Positions 8,350 to 17,810 of a DNA stretch of 64,000 nt are shown one piece after another; position 1 is the stretch's first letter, and every line of letters begins with the position of its first letter. This stretch comes from Prevotella micans DSM 21469 = JCM 16134 (GTDB lineage: Bacteria; Bacteroidota; Bacteroidia; Bacteroidales; Bacteroidaceae), in NCBI RefSeq assembly GCF_000614105.1, contig NZ_BAKH01000004.1, forward strand, positions 1 through 64,000, given 5' to 3'. A model generated the notes under the pieces. It made no database searches. It was not told where the DNA came from and was given only the letters and a program-made list of their open reading frames with translations. The position numbers and the translations under genes are program-made.

Positions 8350-9945
8350 TTATTCTATTTCGATGAATACTTCCAGGAGCGCCGAGCGTTCTTTTCGGTT
8401 GAAGAATGATTCGAGCGCATTGTTGAATTCGGTTTTGTTGTGTGCCTCTAAATATTCGAGCTTATGCGCACAACACACTTCGCGTGCCGATGTTACATGG
8501 GCTGCGGCGATGAATTTGTCGCGGAAAGGCGATTGCTCTAAACCTGGTAGCTGACGGAATATGCCGCCACCGTGATTGTTGAGGAGAATTATACGGAGAT
8601 TGTTGCCTAGGTTTTGATTCCATAGGGCGTTCTGATCGTAGAAAAAACTGAGGTCGCCGATGATACAGCACACCTGCGTGTGTTTTACGGCAACCGAATG
8701 TCCCACAGCTGTTGAGAGCGAACCTTCAATACCGTTGACTCCGCGATTAACGAAGATATATCTGTCGGAATATTTATTTGCTAGGCGAATGGCGGTGCTG
8801 TTTCCACAAACCGTTTCGACGTTTCTAGGAAGTTGTTTGAACAGTTCGCGCACAGCCCATTCGTACGAATAGTCGAGCGGTTGTTGCATTATGGTTTGGC
8901 AGGCTTGTCTTATGGCGTCATGCCAGCTCTTGACGAACTTCCCTGGCTTTAACTTGCCGGCTATGCTGACTATTGTATCCAGAGCTTCGTCGGGCGAGGC
9001 TTCGACAACATGACTTAGATTCATAAATGTGTCGCGTATTTCGGCGCGGTCGTCTATCAAGATGCTCTTTACGTTGCTACAATTTCGTAGGAATCTTTTG
9101 AGTTGTTTGCTTACTATGGTTCCGCCTATATATATAATGACGTCGGGTTGCATACTTTCATCTATACCAGCAGAAAGTATCTGGTCGATTGGTTGGGGCT
9201 GTAAACTGTTGTTGGCAGGTCGTTCGCGCAATACGAGACAAACCTTTTCTATTGTTTCGATATTCCCAAGCATATACTTTGGAAGTTGACCGAGTACGAG
9301 CATGGGACGGTCGGCTTTCAGTATTTCTTCTTTCAGAATCGTTTCGAGAGCCGTTCTGTTGATAGTTGAATCATGGATCATGATTGTGCGTTCGCAGGGC
9401 AAAAAGGGCGTGGTATAGACAAAAAGCGGTTCGGATATCGGGACGTTTATGTGAACTGGGCCGCCGCCGTGCCGTCTAGTTTCGTTTAGAGCTTCATTAA
9501 TGAGCCGGTTGCAGAACCATCGTTCTTCGGCATTGGTCGGCTCGGGCAACGATACACTTTTTCTTATGTTGGGTTCGAGTGCTGATTGTTGTCGGATGGT
9601 TTGTCCGTCTGATTGGCTAATCCACTGTATCGGACGGTCGGCCGAAACGACAATCAGTTGAATGTTCCGATAATAAGCTTCTGCCACGGCGGGAGCTAGA
9701 TTGAGTAGTGCAGACCCCGATGTGACGCACACCGCAACCGGCATGTTGAGAGCTTCAGCTAATCCGATGGCAAAGAATCCTGCCGAGCGCTCGTCGGTCA
9801 CAGGATAACACTTCATTCTGCCGCACGAGCATAGGTTGTGTACAATCGGTGAATTGCGCGAACCGGGACAAACAACTGCCTTTTTGATTCCGAAGTCGAT
9901 GAGGAGTGAGGTGAGGATATTTACGTTTTCTTTGTTACTATACAT
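8350..9945 (-). CDS. menD: SEPHCHC synthase MenD
   Basis: Thiamine-diphosphate enzyme adding a succinyl semialdehyde unit from 2-oxoglutarate to isochorismate. The 531-residue protein has the N-terminal CPGSRNSPI, the substrate-domain DERSAGFFAIGLAEA (containing the conserved Glu), and a C-terminal ThDP-binding segment beginning IIGDLSFFYDQNALW and continuing into NNHGGGIF. Its start overlaps the end of menF by 8 bases, indicating translational coupling. Confidence 0.96.
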   Translation of the reverse strand: MYSNKENVNILTSLLIDFGIKKAVVCPGSRNSPIVHNLCSCGRMKCYPVTDERSAGFFAIGLAEALNMPVAVCVTSGSALLNLAPAVAEAYYRNIQLIVVSADRPIQWISQSDGQTIRQQSALEPNIRKSVSLPEPTNAEERWFCNRLINEALNETRRHGGGPVHINVPISEPLFVYTTPFLPCERTIMIHDSTINRTALETILKEEILKADRPMLVLGQLPKYMLGNIETIEKVCLVLRERPANNSLQPQPIDQILSAGIDESMQPDVIIYIGGTIVSKQLKRFLRNCSNVKSILIDDRAEIRDTFMNLSHVVEASPDEALDTIVSIAGKLKPGKFVKSWHDAIRQACQTIMQQPLDYSYEWAVRELFKQLPRNVETVCGNSTAIRLANKYSDRYIFVNRGVNGIEGSLSTAVGHSVAVKHTQVCCIIGDLSFFYDQNALWNQNLGNNLRIILLNNHGGGIFRQLPGLEQSPFRDKFIAAAHVTSAREVCCAHKLEYLEAHNKTEFNNALESFFNRKERSALLEVFIEIE

Positions 9946-10963
9946 AGTTGTGTGTTACTATCAATCGGGCCATCGTTTGCAGTTTAGCTTCAGTTTCGCG
10001 CCATTCGTTTTCTTCAGAGCTTTGGTTAATAAGTCCACCACCAGCAAAAAGTGTTGCATGATTCGAGTAGATTTTCATGCATCGCAACGATACATATATG
10101 TCAGTTTCACCGTTTACAGAAAGTCGGCCAGCAAATCCACTATAGTATTCACGATTATTGTGCTCGTTGGCTGCGATGAACTTCAAGGCTTCACTCTTAG
10201 GCAATCCACACACTGCCGGCGTAGGATGTAGCGAATCGAGCAATGTTCCGAGATGATTGTTGTTTGACAGAGTGAAGTTAAAATCGGTTTGCAGATGCTG
10301 CAAGTGGCCTGCTTTAACCGAGTAGGGACCACTTTCATCGATGTTGGTTGCGTGTTCTTTTAGACAGCTGCGAATGTATTCTGCTACATGTTCCTGTTCC
10401 AATATATTCTTTTTGCTCCACTGAGTTGTATCGTGACCCATTGTTCCGGCCAGTGCCATTGTGTGCCACAAATTCTTGCTTTTGCCTAGTAGAAGTTCGG
10501 GTGTAGCCATTAGCCATGCACCCGTTGCCGGAGTGTCGAAGCATGCCACGAATAGCTGTGGATAGAGTCGACACGCCTCTAAGAAAAAATTTTCGAGAGA
10601 AAGTTGGCTGTTTATAGGAATATTTATGGAGCGCGAAAGAACCAGCTTATCGAAATTTCCGCTTTGTAGTTCGGCGTGAAAGCGTCGGAAGTCAGCACTA
10701 TATTCTTTTCTGCCTATAGAAAGACTTGGTGAAAATGTAGAGTTAGAATCGTTCGATTTGTAGTTATCAATTTCTCGAATACAAACTTGATTATTTCGGA
10801 GAAGGACAATCGGGCAACTTTTCGACACGATGAAAGGTGCAATGACGAATCCTTCTTTGCCGTCAAGCTGCTTTAGGTTTGAGAAGAGTTGAGGCTTTTC
10901 GTCGTGCACAAGTTTTCGGTAAATCTTTTCAGAAGGCAGTTTGTAAAGAACAATCGAAGTCAT
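9938..10963 (-). CDS. menF: Isochorismate synthase
   Basis: Chorismate-binding enzyme that isomerises chorismate to isochorismate, the first committed step of menaquinone synthesis. The C-terminal catalytic domain is recognisable: ALAGTMG, then LHPTPAVCGLPKSEAL, then REYYSGFAG, and the final AGGGLI. At 341 residues it is a compact form lacking a long N-terminal domain. It overlaps menD, with the thioesterase gene 11 bases upstream. Confidence 0.93.
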   Translation of the reverse strand: MTSIVLYKLPSEKIYRKLVHDEKPQLFSNLKQLDGKEGFVIAPFIVSKSCPIVLLRNNQVCIREIDNYKSNDSNSTFSPSLSIGRKEYSADFRRFHAELQSGNFDKLVLSRSINIPINSQLSLENFFLEACRLYPQLFVACFDTPATGAWLMATPELLLGKSKNLWHTMALAGTMGHDTTQWSKKNILEQEHVAEYIRSCLKEHATNIDESGPYSVKAGHLQHLQTDFNFTLSNNNHLGTLLDSLHPTPAVCGLPKSEALKFIAANEHNNREYYSGFAGRLSVNGETDIYVSLRCMKIYSNHATLFAGGGLINQSSEENEWRETEAKLQTMARLIVTHNYV

Positions 10964-10974
10964 CAGATTTTATA

Positions 10975-11391
10975 TCATTTTGTAGGTACATCTACAACAT
11001 AATTCGTCACCTGTACGGTTGAGATAAGTTCATCGTCGTCGTTTTTCACGTCGATGTGCCACACGTGTAGTGTTCGTCCTTTGTGAACCAGTTTTCCGTA
11101 AGCTGTGACGGTTCCGCCATAAGGCATAGCCTTCACGTGATTTCCACTTACGTTTATTCCCATTGCCATCTTACCCGGGCAGGCACCCATTGAACCAATT
11201 CCAGCCAGATTCTCGGCTAGGGCAAGCGAAGCACCTCCCGCAAGAAATCCGAACGGTTGTTTGTTGCGGTCGTCCACGGCCATTTTTGCAATTAGCGTAT
11301 CGGGTTCAGGGGTCGAAATGAATTGCATTCCTAGCGTATGGCTTAACCCGTCCTGGTTCTCAATTATATTTAGCTGCTCTTCTATATTCAT
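10975..11391 (-). CDS. Hotdog-fold thioesterase (probable DHNA-CoA thioesterase)
   Basis: A 138-residue PaaI/EntH-like hotdog protein. The catalytic helix motif LAGGASLALAENLAG, including the acidic residue, is near residues 50-64. Residues after it (GINVSGNHVKA) match the second conserved strand. Its place in the men operon suggests it hydrolyses DHNA-CoA to DHNA after MenB. That assignment rests on context, because the fold alone covers many acyl-CoA substrates. Confidence 0.85.
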   Translation of the reverse strand: MNIEEQLNIIENQDGLSHTLGMQFISTPEPDTLIAKMAVDDRNKQPFGFLAGGASLALAENLAGIGSMGACPGKMAMGINVSGNHVKAMPYGGTVTAYGKLVHKGRTLHVWHIDVKNDDDELISTVQVTNYVVDVPTK

Positions 11392-11417
11392 TTGTTTTTC
11401 TTGGATTGAAAAGCGCT

Positions 11418-13085
11418 CTAAACCGCGCGCTGATAGAGATAACGTTTAATACTTTTCTTTGGAGTCTTTTTGAATTCTTCGTGACATACTTCAATTACTT
11501 TCAATCTACTGAAAGCTGGTAAAGATTCATTTAACTTTCGACGATTCTGTTCCATGATTTTGTTTATGTCTTCGGTTGTGAATCCCATGGCATATGCCTC
11601 TTCCATGTCGGGATATACTAGGCCAACTAGCTTATCGCAGTCTTGAATGATGATGCACTCACTCACCATCGTCATTGAAGCCAGTTTATTCTCGATTTCC
11701 TCAGGATAAACATTTTGGCCATTTGACCCTAGTAGCATGTTTTTGATTCTACCGCGGATGAAAAAGTGTCCCGTTTCATCAACAGTTGCCAAATCGCCAG
11801 TATGAAACCATCCGCCACTATCTATGACGGCTTGTGTTGCTTCTGGATTCTTGAAATAGCCTTGCATAACGTTCAGTCCACGGGCCACAATTTCGCCTGG
11901 AATATTCTTTGGGTCGGGACTTAATACCTTTGCTTCCATGTGAGGCACAACAGTTCCACACGAACCGCTCACAAAATCTTTATAATCGCTGAAAGTTATC
12001 ATCGGACCGGTTTCGGTTGTTCCATAACCCATAGTAATCGGGAATCCAATCTCGGTTAGGAAACGCTCTATTTCTTGATTCAGAGGTGCGCCACCCACCA
12101 TCACTTCATACACATTTCCACCGAATGCTTCCATAACTATCGCGCGAATGTGTTCTTTAATTTTCCGACTAATCACAGGCATCTTCATGAGCATAACAAT
12201 TGATTTGCTTTGTATGGAAGGGAAGATTTTTTTGCGTATGATTTTCTCAATAATCATTGGGACGGCTATTAGGACAGCCGGTTTTATTTCGGCACAGGCT
12301 TCGGATATGAACGACGGACTGGGCAATCGTGTGAGGAAGAAAATATGATTACCGGCACAGAATTCGAATAAAAATTCGCACATCAATCCATACATATGGG
12401 CCATGGGCAGAATGCTTACAACATTAGATCCACGCGGAACGTTCGGCCCGAATACGCTGAATGTCCAATCCAGGTTTCCCCACAGGGCACGATAGGGTAA
12501 CATCACTCCTTTCGAAAAACCCGTGGTTCCGCTAGTGTAATTGATGAGTGCAAGGTCGTTGGGTGAATCGATATAATAGTTTATGTGTTCGGAGTGGAAG
12601 AACTTAGGATATTTCTTTCCGAAAATGGCATTGAGATTATTGCGTGCATAAGTGAGATTTTCCGAGCGCGACATAACCAGCGAATAGTCCGGAATGTAAA
12701 CGATGCCCTCCAAGTTCGGCATACATTCGGCATCGAATGTTGGCGAAACAACATCGCCCACGAAAAGTAGCCGGGCTTCCGAGTGGTTCACGATGTTGTA
12801 GACCTGCTCGGTTGTGAATTCGTTCTGAATTGGTACAGCTACTGCCCCATAGGTGAGCACGGCTAAGAAAGCTGCTCCCCAGGCCGACGAGTTACGCCCG
12901 CAAAGAGCGATACGATCTCCCTGTTTGATGTTACTATGTTCGAAAAGGATGTGCAGTTTTTCAATCTTCCGCGCCACGTCACGATATTGCAACGTGGCTC
13001 CATGATAGTCGGTCAGGGCATCTCTATCCCAATTTTCAGTAATGCTTTTCTTGATGTAAGAATTAAAATTAGGCGTTGTTTTCAT
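11418..13085 (-). CDS. AMP-forming acyl-CoA ligase
   Basis: A 555-residue ANL-superfamily enzyme. It has the P-loop-like YTSGTTGFSKGVML, the A5 motif GYGTTETGP, the A8 region HTGDLATVDETGHFFIRGR, and the catalytic lysine near the C-terminus in KKTPKKSIKRYLY. It resembles long-chain fatty-acid CoA ligases more than the shorter o-succinylbenzoate CoA ligases. Heading the menaquinone operon, it could still supply OSB-CoA ligase activity, but no menC or typical menE is in view. The promoter lies 24 bases upstream. Confidence 0.88.
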   Translation of the reverse strand: MKTTPNFNSYIKKSITENWDRDALTDYHGATLQYRDVARKIEKLHILFEHSNIKQGDRIALCGRNSSAWGAAFLAVLTYGAVAVPIQNEFTTEQVYNIVNHSEARLLFVGDVVSPTFDAECMPNLEGIVYIPDYSLVMSRSENLTYARNNLNAIFGKKYPKFFHSEHINYYIDSPNDLALINYTSGTTGFSKGVMLPYRALWGNLDWTFSVFGPNVPRGSNVVSILPMAHMYGLMCEFLFEFCAGNHIFFLTRLPSPSFISEACAEIKPAVLIAVPMIIEKIIRKKIFPSIQSKSIVMLMKMPVISRKIKEHIRAIVMEAFGGNVYEVMVGGAPLNQEIERFLTEIGFPITMGYGTTETGPMITFSDYKDFVSGSCGTVVPHMEAKVLSPDPKNIPGEIVARGLNVMQGYFKNPEATQAVIDSGGWFHTGDLATVDETGHFFIRGRIKNMLLGSNGQNVYPEEIENKLASMTMVSECIIIQDCDKLVGLVYPDMEEAYAMGFTTEDINKIMEQNRRKLNESLPAFSRLKVIEVCHEEFKKTPKKSIKRYLYQRAV

Positions 13086-13108
13086 TGCGCAAATTAATAG
13101 TTTACGTG

Positions 13109-13116
13109 CAAAATTA
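13109..13116 (-). promoter_or_regulatory. -7 element of menaquinone operon
   Basis: Minus-strand TAATTTTG matches TAnnTTTG, 24 bases before the ligase ATG. The five genes downstream have gaps of 26 bases or less, so this is the likely operon promoter. Confidence 0.6.
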
Positions 13117-13169
13117 GTTGTTTAACTGCTCAAATCAAAACCAAAAGTAGTGTGCAGATTAATCTCGAT

Positions 13170-13211
13170 TCAAAAACAAGCCGGACAAAACTTTTCAGCG
13201 ATGTCCGGCTT
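13170..13211 (-). terminator. Intrinsic terminator of ansA
   Basis: A 10-bp perfect stem (aagccggaca at 13178-13187 with tgtccggctt at 13202-13211) is followed on the minus strand by GTTTTTG. It begins 27 bases past the ansA stop. Confidence 0.75.
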
Positions 13212-13237
13212 ATACAATTCAGAGAGAGAGATTATTT

Positions 13238-14280
13238 TCAGAATTCGTCGATGGTTATTTCTCCGGCAATCGACCTGTTCATATGTTTGCGAATAAGGTT
13301 TGGGTCGTTGAACTGTGCCTGGAGATACATCAGTTTGGTTACTGCAGCCTCGACAGTGCTGTCGTAACCGCTTACAATTCCGGAGTCTTTGAGTTGATAA
13401 CCTGCGCCATATCTGTTCATTTCAACTTTCCCGCTGATGCATTGGCTCACATTCACAACAACTGCTCCATTTTCGGAAGCTTCTTTGAGTAGCCTGGTTA
13501 GCCATGACGATTGTGGGGCATTGCCGCTTCCGTAGGTTCGCATTACAATGCCTCGCAATCCGGGAGCTTCCAGGATGTGGCGAGCTATTCGCTCCTCTAC
13601 ACCGGGGAAGAGCGAGAATACTGTTACGTTACTGTCGAGCTTTGTGTGCGGAACCATTGGCCGCTTATAATCGGGTTGCATGATGTTGTGCTCCTTAAAG
13701 GTGAAGTTGACTCCTGCCTCACATAGATGCGGATAGTTAAACGAGTCGAAAGCATTGAATTCCTCGGCATTTTGTTTCGTAGAGCGGTTGCCTCGCAACA
13801 AATGACCGTTGAAGTAGACGCACACCTCCGGTACCATCGGTCGACCGTCCGAATGATAGGCTGCAGCTAGTTCGATGCTTGTCATGAGATTTTCCTTTCC
13901 GTCGGTACGAAGTTGTCCTATGGGTAGTTGTGACCCGGTGAGGATGATGGGTTTGGTTAGGTTCTCAAACATGAACGACAGTGCCGAAGCTGTATAAGCC
14001 ATGGTATCGGTGCCGTGCAGAATCACGAATCCGTCGTAGTTATAGTATCGTTTGGTTATCAGTTTCACAATTTCGCCCCATCTTGCCGGTGTTATGTCAG
14101 ATGAATCAATGGCCGGTACGAACTGAAAGGTGTCAATGTCAGGTTGAATTTGCTCGAACTCCGGAACGTTCTTGGCAGATGATTGAAATCGAGCGGTTCG
14201 AGTGCTCCGGTTCTGGGGTCGCATCCCATTCCGATTGTTCCGCCCGTGTAGATGAGCAACACTTTGTTTGTTCTGTTCAT
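13238..14280 (-). CDS. ansA: Type I L-asparaginase, broken by a -1 frameshift
   Basis: Cytoplasmic asparaginase converting asparagine to aspartate and ammonia. The N-terminal part contains the nucleophile motif LLIYTGGTIGMG, and the other frame carries the second catalytic motif VILHGTDTMAYTAS. Reading from 14280 gives MNRTNKVLLIYTGG as far as DFNHL, then loses frame. The continuation KNVPEFEQIQPDIDTF runs to the normal end at 13238. One base is missing near 14171-14175, where CTGCCAAGAAC should have one more base. The start at 14280 is favoured because the longer in-frame start at 14319 falls inside the -7 promoter element. Both active-site segments are intact. Confidence 0.9.
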
Positions 14281-14316
14281 GTTTTTATTAATTATTAGCG
14301 CTTTCGTTAACGTGGG

Positions 14317-14324
14317 CAAAGGTA
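14317..14324 (-). promoter_or_regulatory. -7 element of ansA
   Basis: Minus-strand TACCTTTG, an exact TAnnTTTG match 36 bases before the chosen ansA ATG. It rules out the upstream in-frame ATG at 14319. Confidence 0.6.
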
Positions 14325-14400
14325 CGTCACTAGATATTGAAAAGTAGACCTATGTTTCCTTTTTTATCTCCTCTTGAACATCCTGATTTATCCTTTCATC

Positions 14401-14574
14401 AAAGACGATAGTACCTTTCGTCAAAAACGATAGTACCTTTTGCCAAAAACGATAGTACTTTTTGGGTAAAACGATAGTACTTTTTGGGTAAAACGATAGT
14501 ACTTTTTGGGTAAAACGATAGTACTTTTTGCCGAAAACGATAGTACCTTTTTGCAAAAACGATAGTACCTTTTA
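14401..14574. repeat. 22-bp tandem array, eight copies
   Basis: The core acgatagtac occurs at 14405, 14427, 14449, 14471, 14493, 14515, 14537 and 14559, an exact 22-bp period. Each core sits in A- and T-rich flanks (typical unit aaaacgatagtactttttgg). Copies 3-6 are nearly identical, and the outer ones vary in the spacer. The array lies between the divergent ansA and DUF1963 promoters. Two minus-strand frames stay open across it only because the repeat lacks stops in them, giving a 22-residue peptide repeat; these are not taken as genes. Confidence 0.9.
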
Positions 14575-14689
14575 TATTCCCAGTATCTATCCTCTTGTTT
14601 TGCGTATATTTCCTATGACGATTAGGATCGAAATGGACCGCATAATATGGCTCCATGCAATAGGATATGTTTAATTATGAACATCTACT

Positions 14690-14697
14690 TAACTTTG
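14690..14697 (+). promoter_or_regulatory. -7 element of DUF1963 gene
   Basis: TAACTTTG matches TAnnTTTG, 52 bases before the ATG at 14750 and about 115 bases after the 22-bp array. Confidence 0.55.
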
Positions 14698-14749
14698 TAG
14701 CACATAAACACATAATAAGTAAGCCCAGACATTGATAAATATTCAAAAA

Positions 14750-15589
14750 ATGAGACTCTGTGAAAAAACAAAAGAGATTATAGCTGAAATTGAGCGTCGT
14801 ACGGCCCGTGAATCCTATCGTATAAGCTTAGAAACAAAACGCAAACGCAAACCATTCATAACCGACTCGAAAATCGGAGGATTGCCCTATTGGCCGATTT
14901 CTATGGAATATCCAACCAATAGTAAAGGACAAAAACTGGTGTTGCTGGCACAGATAAACTTCGATAAGGAAAATGTAGAGACACCGTTACCGAAGAAAGG
15001 ATTATTGCAATTCTTTATCTCGAACGACGAAGATGATTTGATGATGGGGCTTGACTTAGAACACCCCGATGTTCAGGATGGTTTCAGGGTGGTTTATCAT
15101 GACGAGATAGACGATTCGGTAACGGCTGAACAAGTTGAGGAGCTGGGAATAAAAAGGGCTGAAGAATATTCGGCCGTGCCTGTGGAACGGGAATGTTTAA
15201 TCAAACTTGTTAAGAAAACATGTTATATCACGCCTGATTTTCCTGACGATTTCGACGCCATTGTGAACGCCATTCTTTTCGACATATTCCACGAAGATAA
15301 AGGCGAACTTGATGCGTATGATTATTTCGGCGACGAACTTGACGAAATAAGGCGGGTGCTGGGAGAAAATAGTTTGAATAATGTGCTGGGTTATCCTTAT
15401 TTCACGCAGAGCGACCCGCGTAACGATAATTACTACGATACTGTTTTGTTGCAGCTCGATTCGATTAGTGACGAGGACGAGGATATACTTTTATGGGGAG
15501 ACGTCGGAATCGGTAATTTCTTCATTAATTGGGAAGATCTTAAACGTCGCGACTTTTCGAAAGTGCTCTATAATTGGGATTGCCCATAA
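14750..15589 (+). CDS. DUF1963 (YwqG-like) protein
   Basis: A 279-residue soluble protein of the DUF1963/YwqG family. Recognisable parts are SKIGGLPYWP near residue 45, then LVLLAQINF, then GLLQFFIS, and a C-terminal LLQLDS with DVGIGNFFI. The ATG at 14750 is preferred to the TTG at 14732. It is very acidic in its middle third. The function of the family is not established. It is a single-gene unit with its own promoter and converges on panD. Confidence 0.85.
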   Translation: MRLCEKTKEIIAEIERRTARESYRISLETKRKRKPFITDSKIGGLPYWPISMEYPTNSKGQKLVLLAQINFDKENVETPLPKKGLLQFFISNDEDDLMMGLDLEHPDVQDGFRVVYHDEIDDSVTAEQVEELGIKRAEEYSAVPVERECLIKLVKKTCYITPDFPDDFDAIVNAILFDIFHEDKGELDAYDYFGDELDEIRRVLGENSLNNVLGYPYFTQSDPRNDNYYDTVLLQLDSISDEDEDILLWGDVGIGNFFINWEDLKRRDFSKVLYNWDCP

Positions 15590-15635
15590 AGTTTCTTTTA
15601 GTGTGGGTTAACCTTTTCTTCTTGGCGGCGTGGGG

Positions 15636-15980
15636 TTATAGTTTGTTTCCCGACTTGGGGAAAACAACTTTCGGCTCGAAATGTTTGGCCTCTTCAAAAT
15701 CCATCAGGGCATAGCTTATAATTATTAAAATATCGCCCACCTGAACCTTTCGGGCAGCGGCACCATTTAAACATATACAGCCCGAGTTGCGTTCACCTTT
15801 TATTATATAGGTTTCCAAACGCTCGCCGTTATTGTTGTCTACTATCTGAACTTTCTCGCCAGCAATCATTCCGGCCGCTTCTAAAAGGGCTTCGTCTATG
15901 GTTATACTGCCCATATAGTCGAGATTCGCTTCGGTAACAACAACGCGGTGCAGCTTGCTCTTTAATACTTCTATCATCAT
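15636..15980 (-). CDS. panD: Aspartate 1-decarboxylase
   Basis: Makes beta-alanine for pantothenate. The precursor is 114 residues from the ATG at 15980. The self-cleavage site is the Gly-Ser bond in YMGSITID, near residues 22-29, where the serine becomes the pyruvoyl cofactor. It starts 7 bases after panC ends, so the two are cotranscribed. The longer in-frame start at 16013 would overlap panC and is rejected. Confidence 0.95.
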   Translation of the reverse strand: MMIEVLKSKLHRVVVTEANLDYMGSITIDEALLEAAGMIAGEKVQIVDNNNGERLETYIIKGERNSGCICLNGAAARKVQVGDILIIISYALMDFEEAKHFEPKVVFPKSGNKL

Positions 15981-15987
15981 TTTGTTT

Positions 15988-16839
15988 CTATCCTTTATAC
16001 TTGATGTGGTCAATCAGCCTGATTGGGGTTCGGCCGCAATAAACGGTTATGCAGCCCACAATGTAAGGGCTGTCGTTCCAAGAGTCGACAGGTAGGAGTG
16101 TGTTGCCGTCTACAATCTCAAAATATTCCACGTTGAGCATTTCTTCCGAATTTATGCCGCTTTCAACGTAATTGCGAACTTCCTCAACGGTGTGATCTTG
16201 GGCGTATGCCAAACTTTCGCTTAGAACCTGGTAGATTTTAGGGGTAATGAGGCGTTCGTCGGCACTAAGCAGAGTGTTGCGAGAGCTTTTTGCCAATCCG
16301 TCGGCGTCGCGTATAATGGGGCATTCAACAATCTGCGTAGTTGAGCCGATGTAGGGCACAAGGCGTTTGATTACGGCAATTTGTTGCCAATCTTTTTCGC
16401 CGAAATAAGCTTTGTCAGGCTTAATGATGTAAAATAATCGACTAACTATTTGGCAAACCCCGTTGAAATGCCCGGGTCGTTTAGCACCTTCCATAACGGT
16501 TGATTGAGGAGGAAACTCAAAGCGACGGGTGTCGGGCATAGGATATATTTCTTTTTCAGAAGGCGCGAAAACATAATCTACTTTACATTCTTTAAGCAGT
16601 TTGCAATCGTCATCCATTGTGCGCGGATACCGTTTCAAGTCATCCTTATCATTGAATTGTGTTGGATTCAGAAATATAGAAACAACTGTCACGTCGTTTT
16701 CTTTCGTACTCCTTTGAACAAGTGATGCGTGTCCTTCATGCAGTGCCCCCATGGTTGGCACTAAGCCCACAGTTTTTCTTTCTTTTCTAATGATAAAAAG
16801 CTCGTTTTGTAGATCTGAAATACTCTCGAATATTTTCAT
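15988..16839 (-). CDS. panC: Pantothenate synthetase
   Basis: Condenses pantoate and beta-alanine using ATP. The 283-residue protein has the nucleotidyltransferase motif [15 protein letters not shown] near residues 29-43, NPTQF, and the second conserved region FGEKDWQQ. The KMSKS-equivalent region is SSRNTLLS. The ATG at 16839 is preferred over the adjacent TTG at 16842. panC-panD form an operon, with the -7 element about 34 bases upstream. Confidence 0.96.
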   Translation of the reverse strand: MKIFESISDLQNELFIIRKERKTVGLVPTMGALHEGHASLVQRSTKENDVTVVSIFLNPTQFNDKDDLKRYPRTMDDDCKLLKECKVDYVFAPSEKEIYPMPDTRRFEFPPQSTVMEGAKRPGHFNGVCQIVSRLFYIIKPDKAYFGEKDWQQIAVIKRLVPYIGSTTQIVECPIIRDADGLAKSSRNTLLSADERLITPKIYQVLSESLAYAQDHTVEEVRNYVESGINSEEMLNVEYFEIVDGNTLLPVDSWNDSPYIVGCITVYCGRTPIRLIDHIKYKG

Positions 16840-16872
16840 CAATACTCACATTTTTCATTTGCAAAGGAACAA

Positions 16873-16880
16873 CAAAATTA
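16873..16880 (-). promoter_or_regulatory. -7 element of panC-panD
   Basis: Minus-strand TAATTTTG matches TAnnTTTG, about 34 bases before the panC ATG, in a divergent intergenic region. Confidence 0.55.
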
Positions 16881-16966
16881 TCTAAATGATTCAGCCTGCT
16901 TCTGAAAATATAGCTACCCTGACAAGGCTGAAAATAAGGCGTTTCACAATTCTGAACTTTTTTAGA

Positions 16967-16974
16967 TACCTTTG
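16967..16974 (+). promoter_or_regulatory. -7 element of short glycogen-synthase-like gene
   Basis: TACCTTTG matches TAnnTTTG, 24 bases before the ATG at 16998. It diverges from the panC promoter. Confidence 0.6.
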
Positions 16975-16997
16975 CAAACAATAATAAGTCAAAGAGA

Positions 16998-17810
16998 ATG
17001 GGAAAGAAAGTTTTATTTATCAATCAAGAAATCACACCTTACGTTCCGGAGTCAGAAATGTCTTTATTCGGCTGTAACATGCCAAATATCATGCAAGAAG
17101 CAGGATTTGAAATCCGTACTTTCATGCCAAAGTGGGGAACGATTAATGAACGACGTGGACAGTTACACGAAGTCATCAGACTTTCGGGAATGAACCTTAT
17201 AATAGGTAATACAGATCATCCGTTGATAATCAAAGTTGCGAGTATTCCGCAAACACGTATCCAGGTTTATTTCATCGATAATGAAGACTATTTTCAAAAA
17301 CGTTCATCGATGACTAAAGATAAGCTTGGACACGATTATGTTGACAATGATGAGCGTGCTGTATTCTTCGCACGAGGCGTCTTGGAAACTGTGAAGAAAC
17401 TACGTTGGATGCCCGACATAATTCACTGTCAGGGATGGATGACCTCTGTTATTCCTTTCTATATTAAGAATGCCTACAAAGACGAGCCACAGTTTGCTAA
17501 TGCAAAAATCATAACATCGCTATTTTCGGATCTACCGAAAGACAATCTGAATCCTAATTTCAAGAAATGTATGGAGTTCAGAGGTGCGAAGGCCAACAAG
17601 CTAGCTGAATACGGCGACGATTTCAACTATATGGAATTGGAAAAACTAGCAATCGACAACTCCGACGGAATAATAAAAGCCGGAGCAGACATCCCGTCCG
17701 AATTGATGGAATATGCCGAAAGCAAACATAAAAAAATTCTGCAGCAGCCTAACGACCACGAAGAGATAAAAATAAAATACACTGAATTCTATAATAATCT
17801 ACTTGGATGA
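16998..17810 (+). CDS. Short glycogen/starch synthase-like protein (GT5 N-terminal domain only)
   Basis: A 270-residue protein matching the N-terminal Rossmann half of GT5 glycogen synthases (VLFINQEITPYVPESEM at the start, then PDIIHCQGWMTSVIPFYI near residue 140). Full GT5 enzymes are about 480-550 residues with a nucleotide-sugar-binding C-terminal half, and none follows here. The residues after about 190 do not resemble that half. This short form is recurrent in Bacteroidales, from recall. Its last codons overlap the DUF4270 start (ATGA). It may be a non-catalytic or regulatory relative; glycosyltransferase activity is doubtful. Confidence 0.75.
   Translation: MGKKVLFINQEITPYVPESEMSLFGCNMPNIMQEAGFEIRTFMPKWGTINERRGQLHEVIRLSGMNLIIGNTDHPLIIKVASIPQTRIQVYFIDNEDYFQKRSSMTKDKLGHDYVDNDERAVFFARGVLETVKKLRWMPDIIHCQGWMTSVIPFYIKNAYKDEPQFANAKIITSLFSDLPKDNLNPNFKKCMEFRGAKANKLAEYGDDFNYMELEKLAIDNSDGIIKAGADIPSELMEYAESKHKKILQQPNDHEEIKIKYTEFYNNLLG

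Noticed and set aside
14401-14574. CRISPR array
   Set aside because: The spacers between cores are themselves near-identical and only about 12 bases. There are no unique spacers and no cas genes.
14350-14656. Two minus-strand frames with a 22-residue repeating peptide
   Set aside because: They arise from the 22-bp DNA repeat, which has no stops in two frames. No ribosome site, signal or non-repeat conserved part is visible.
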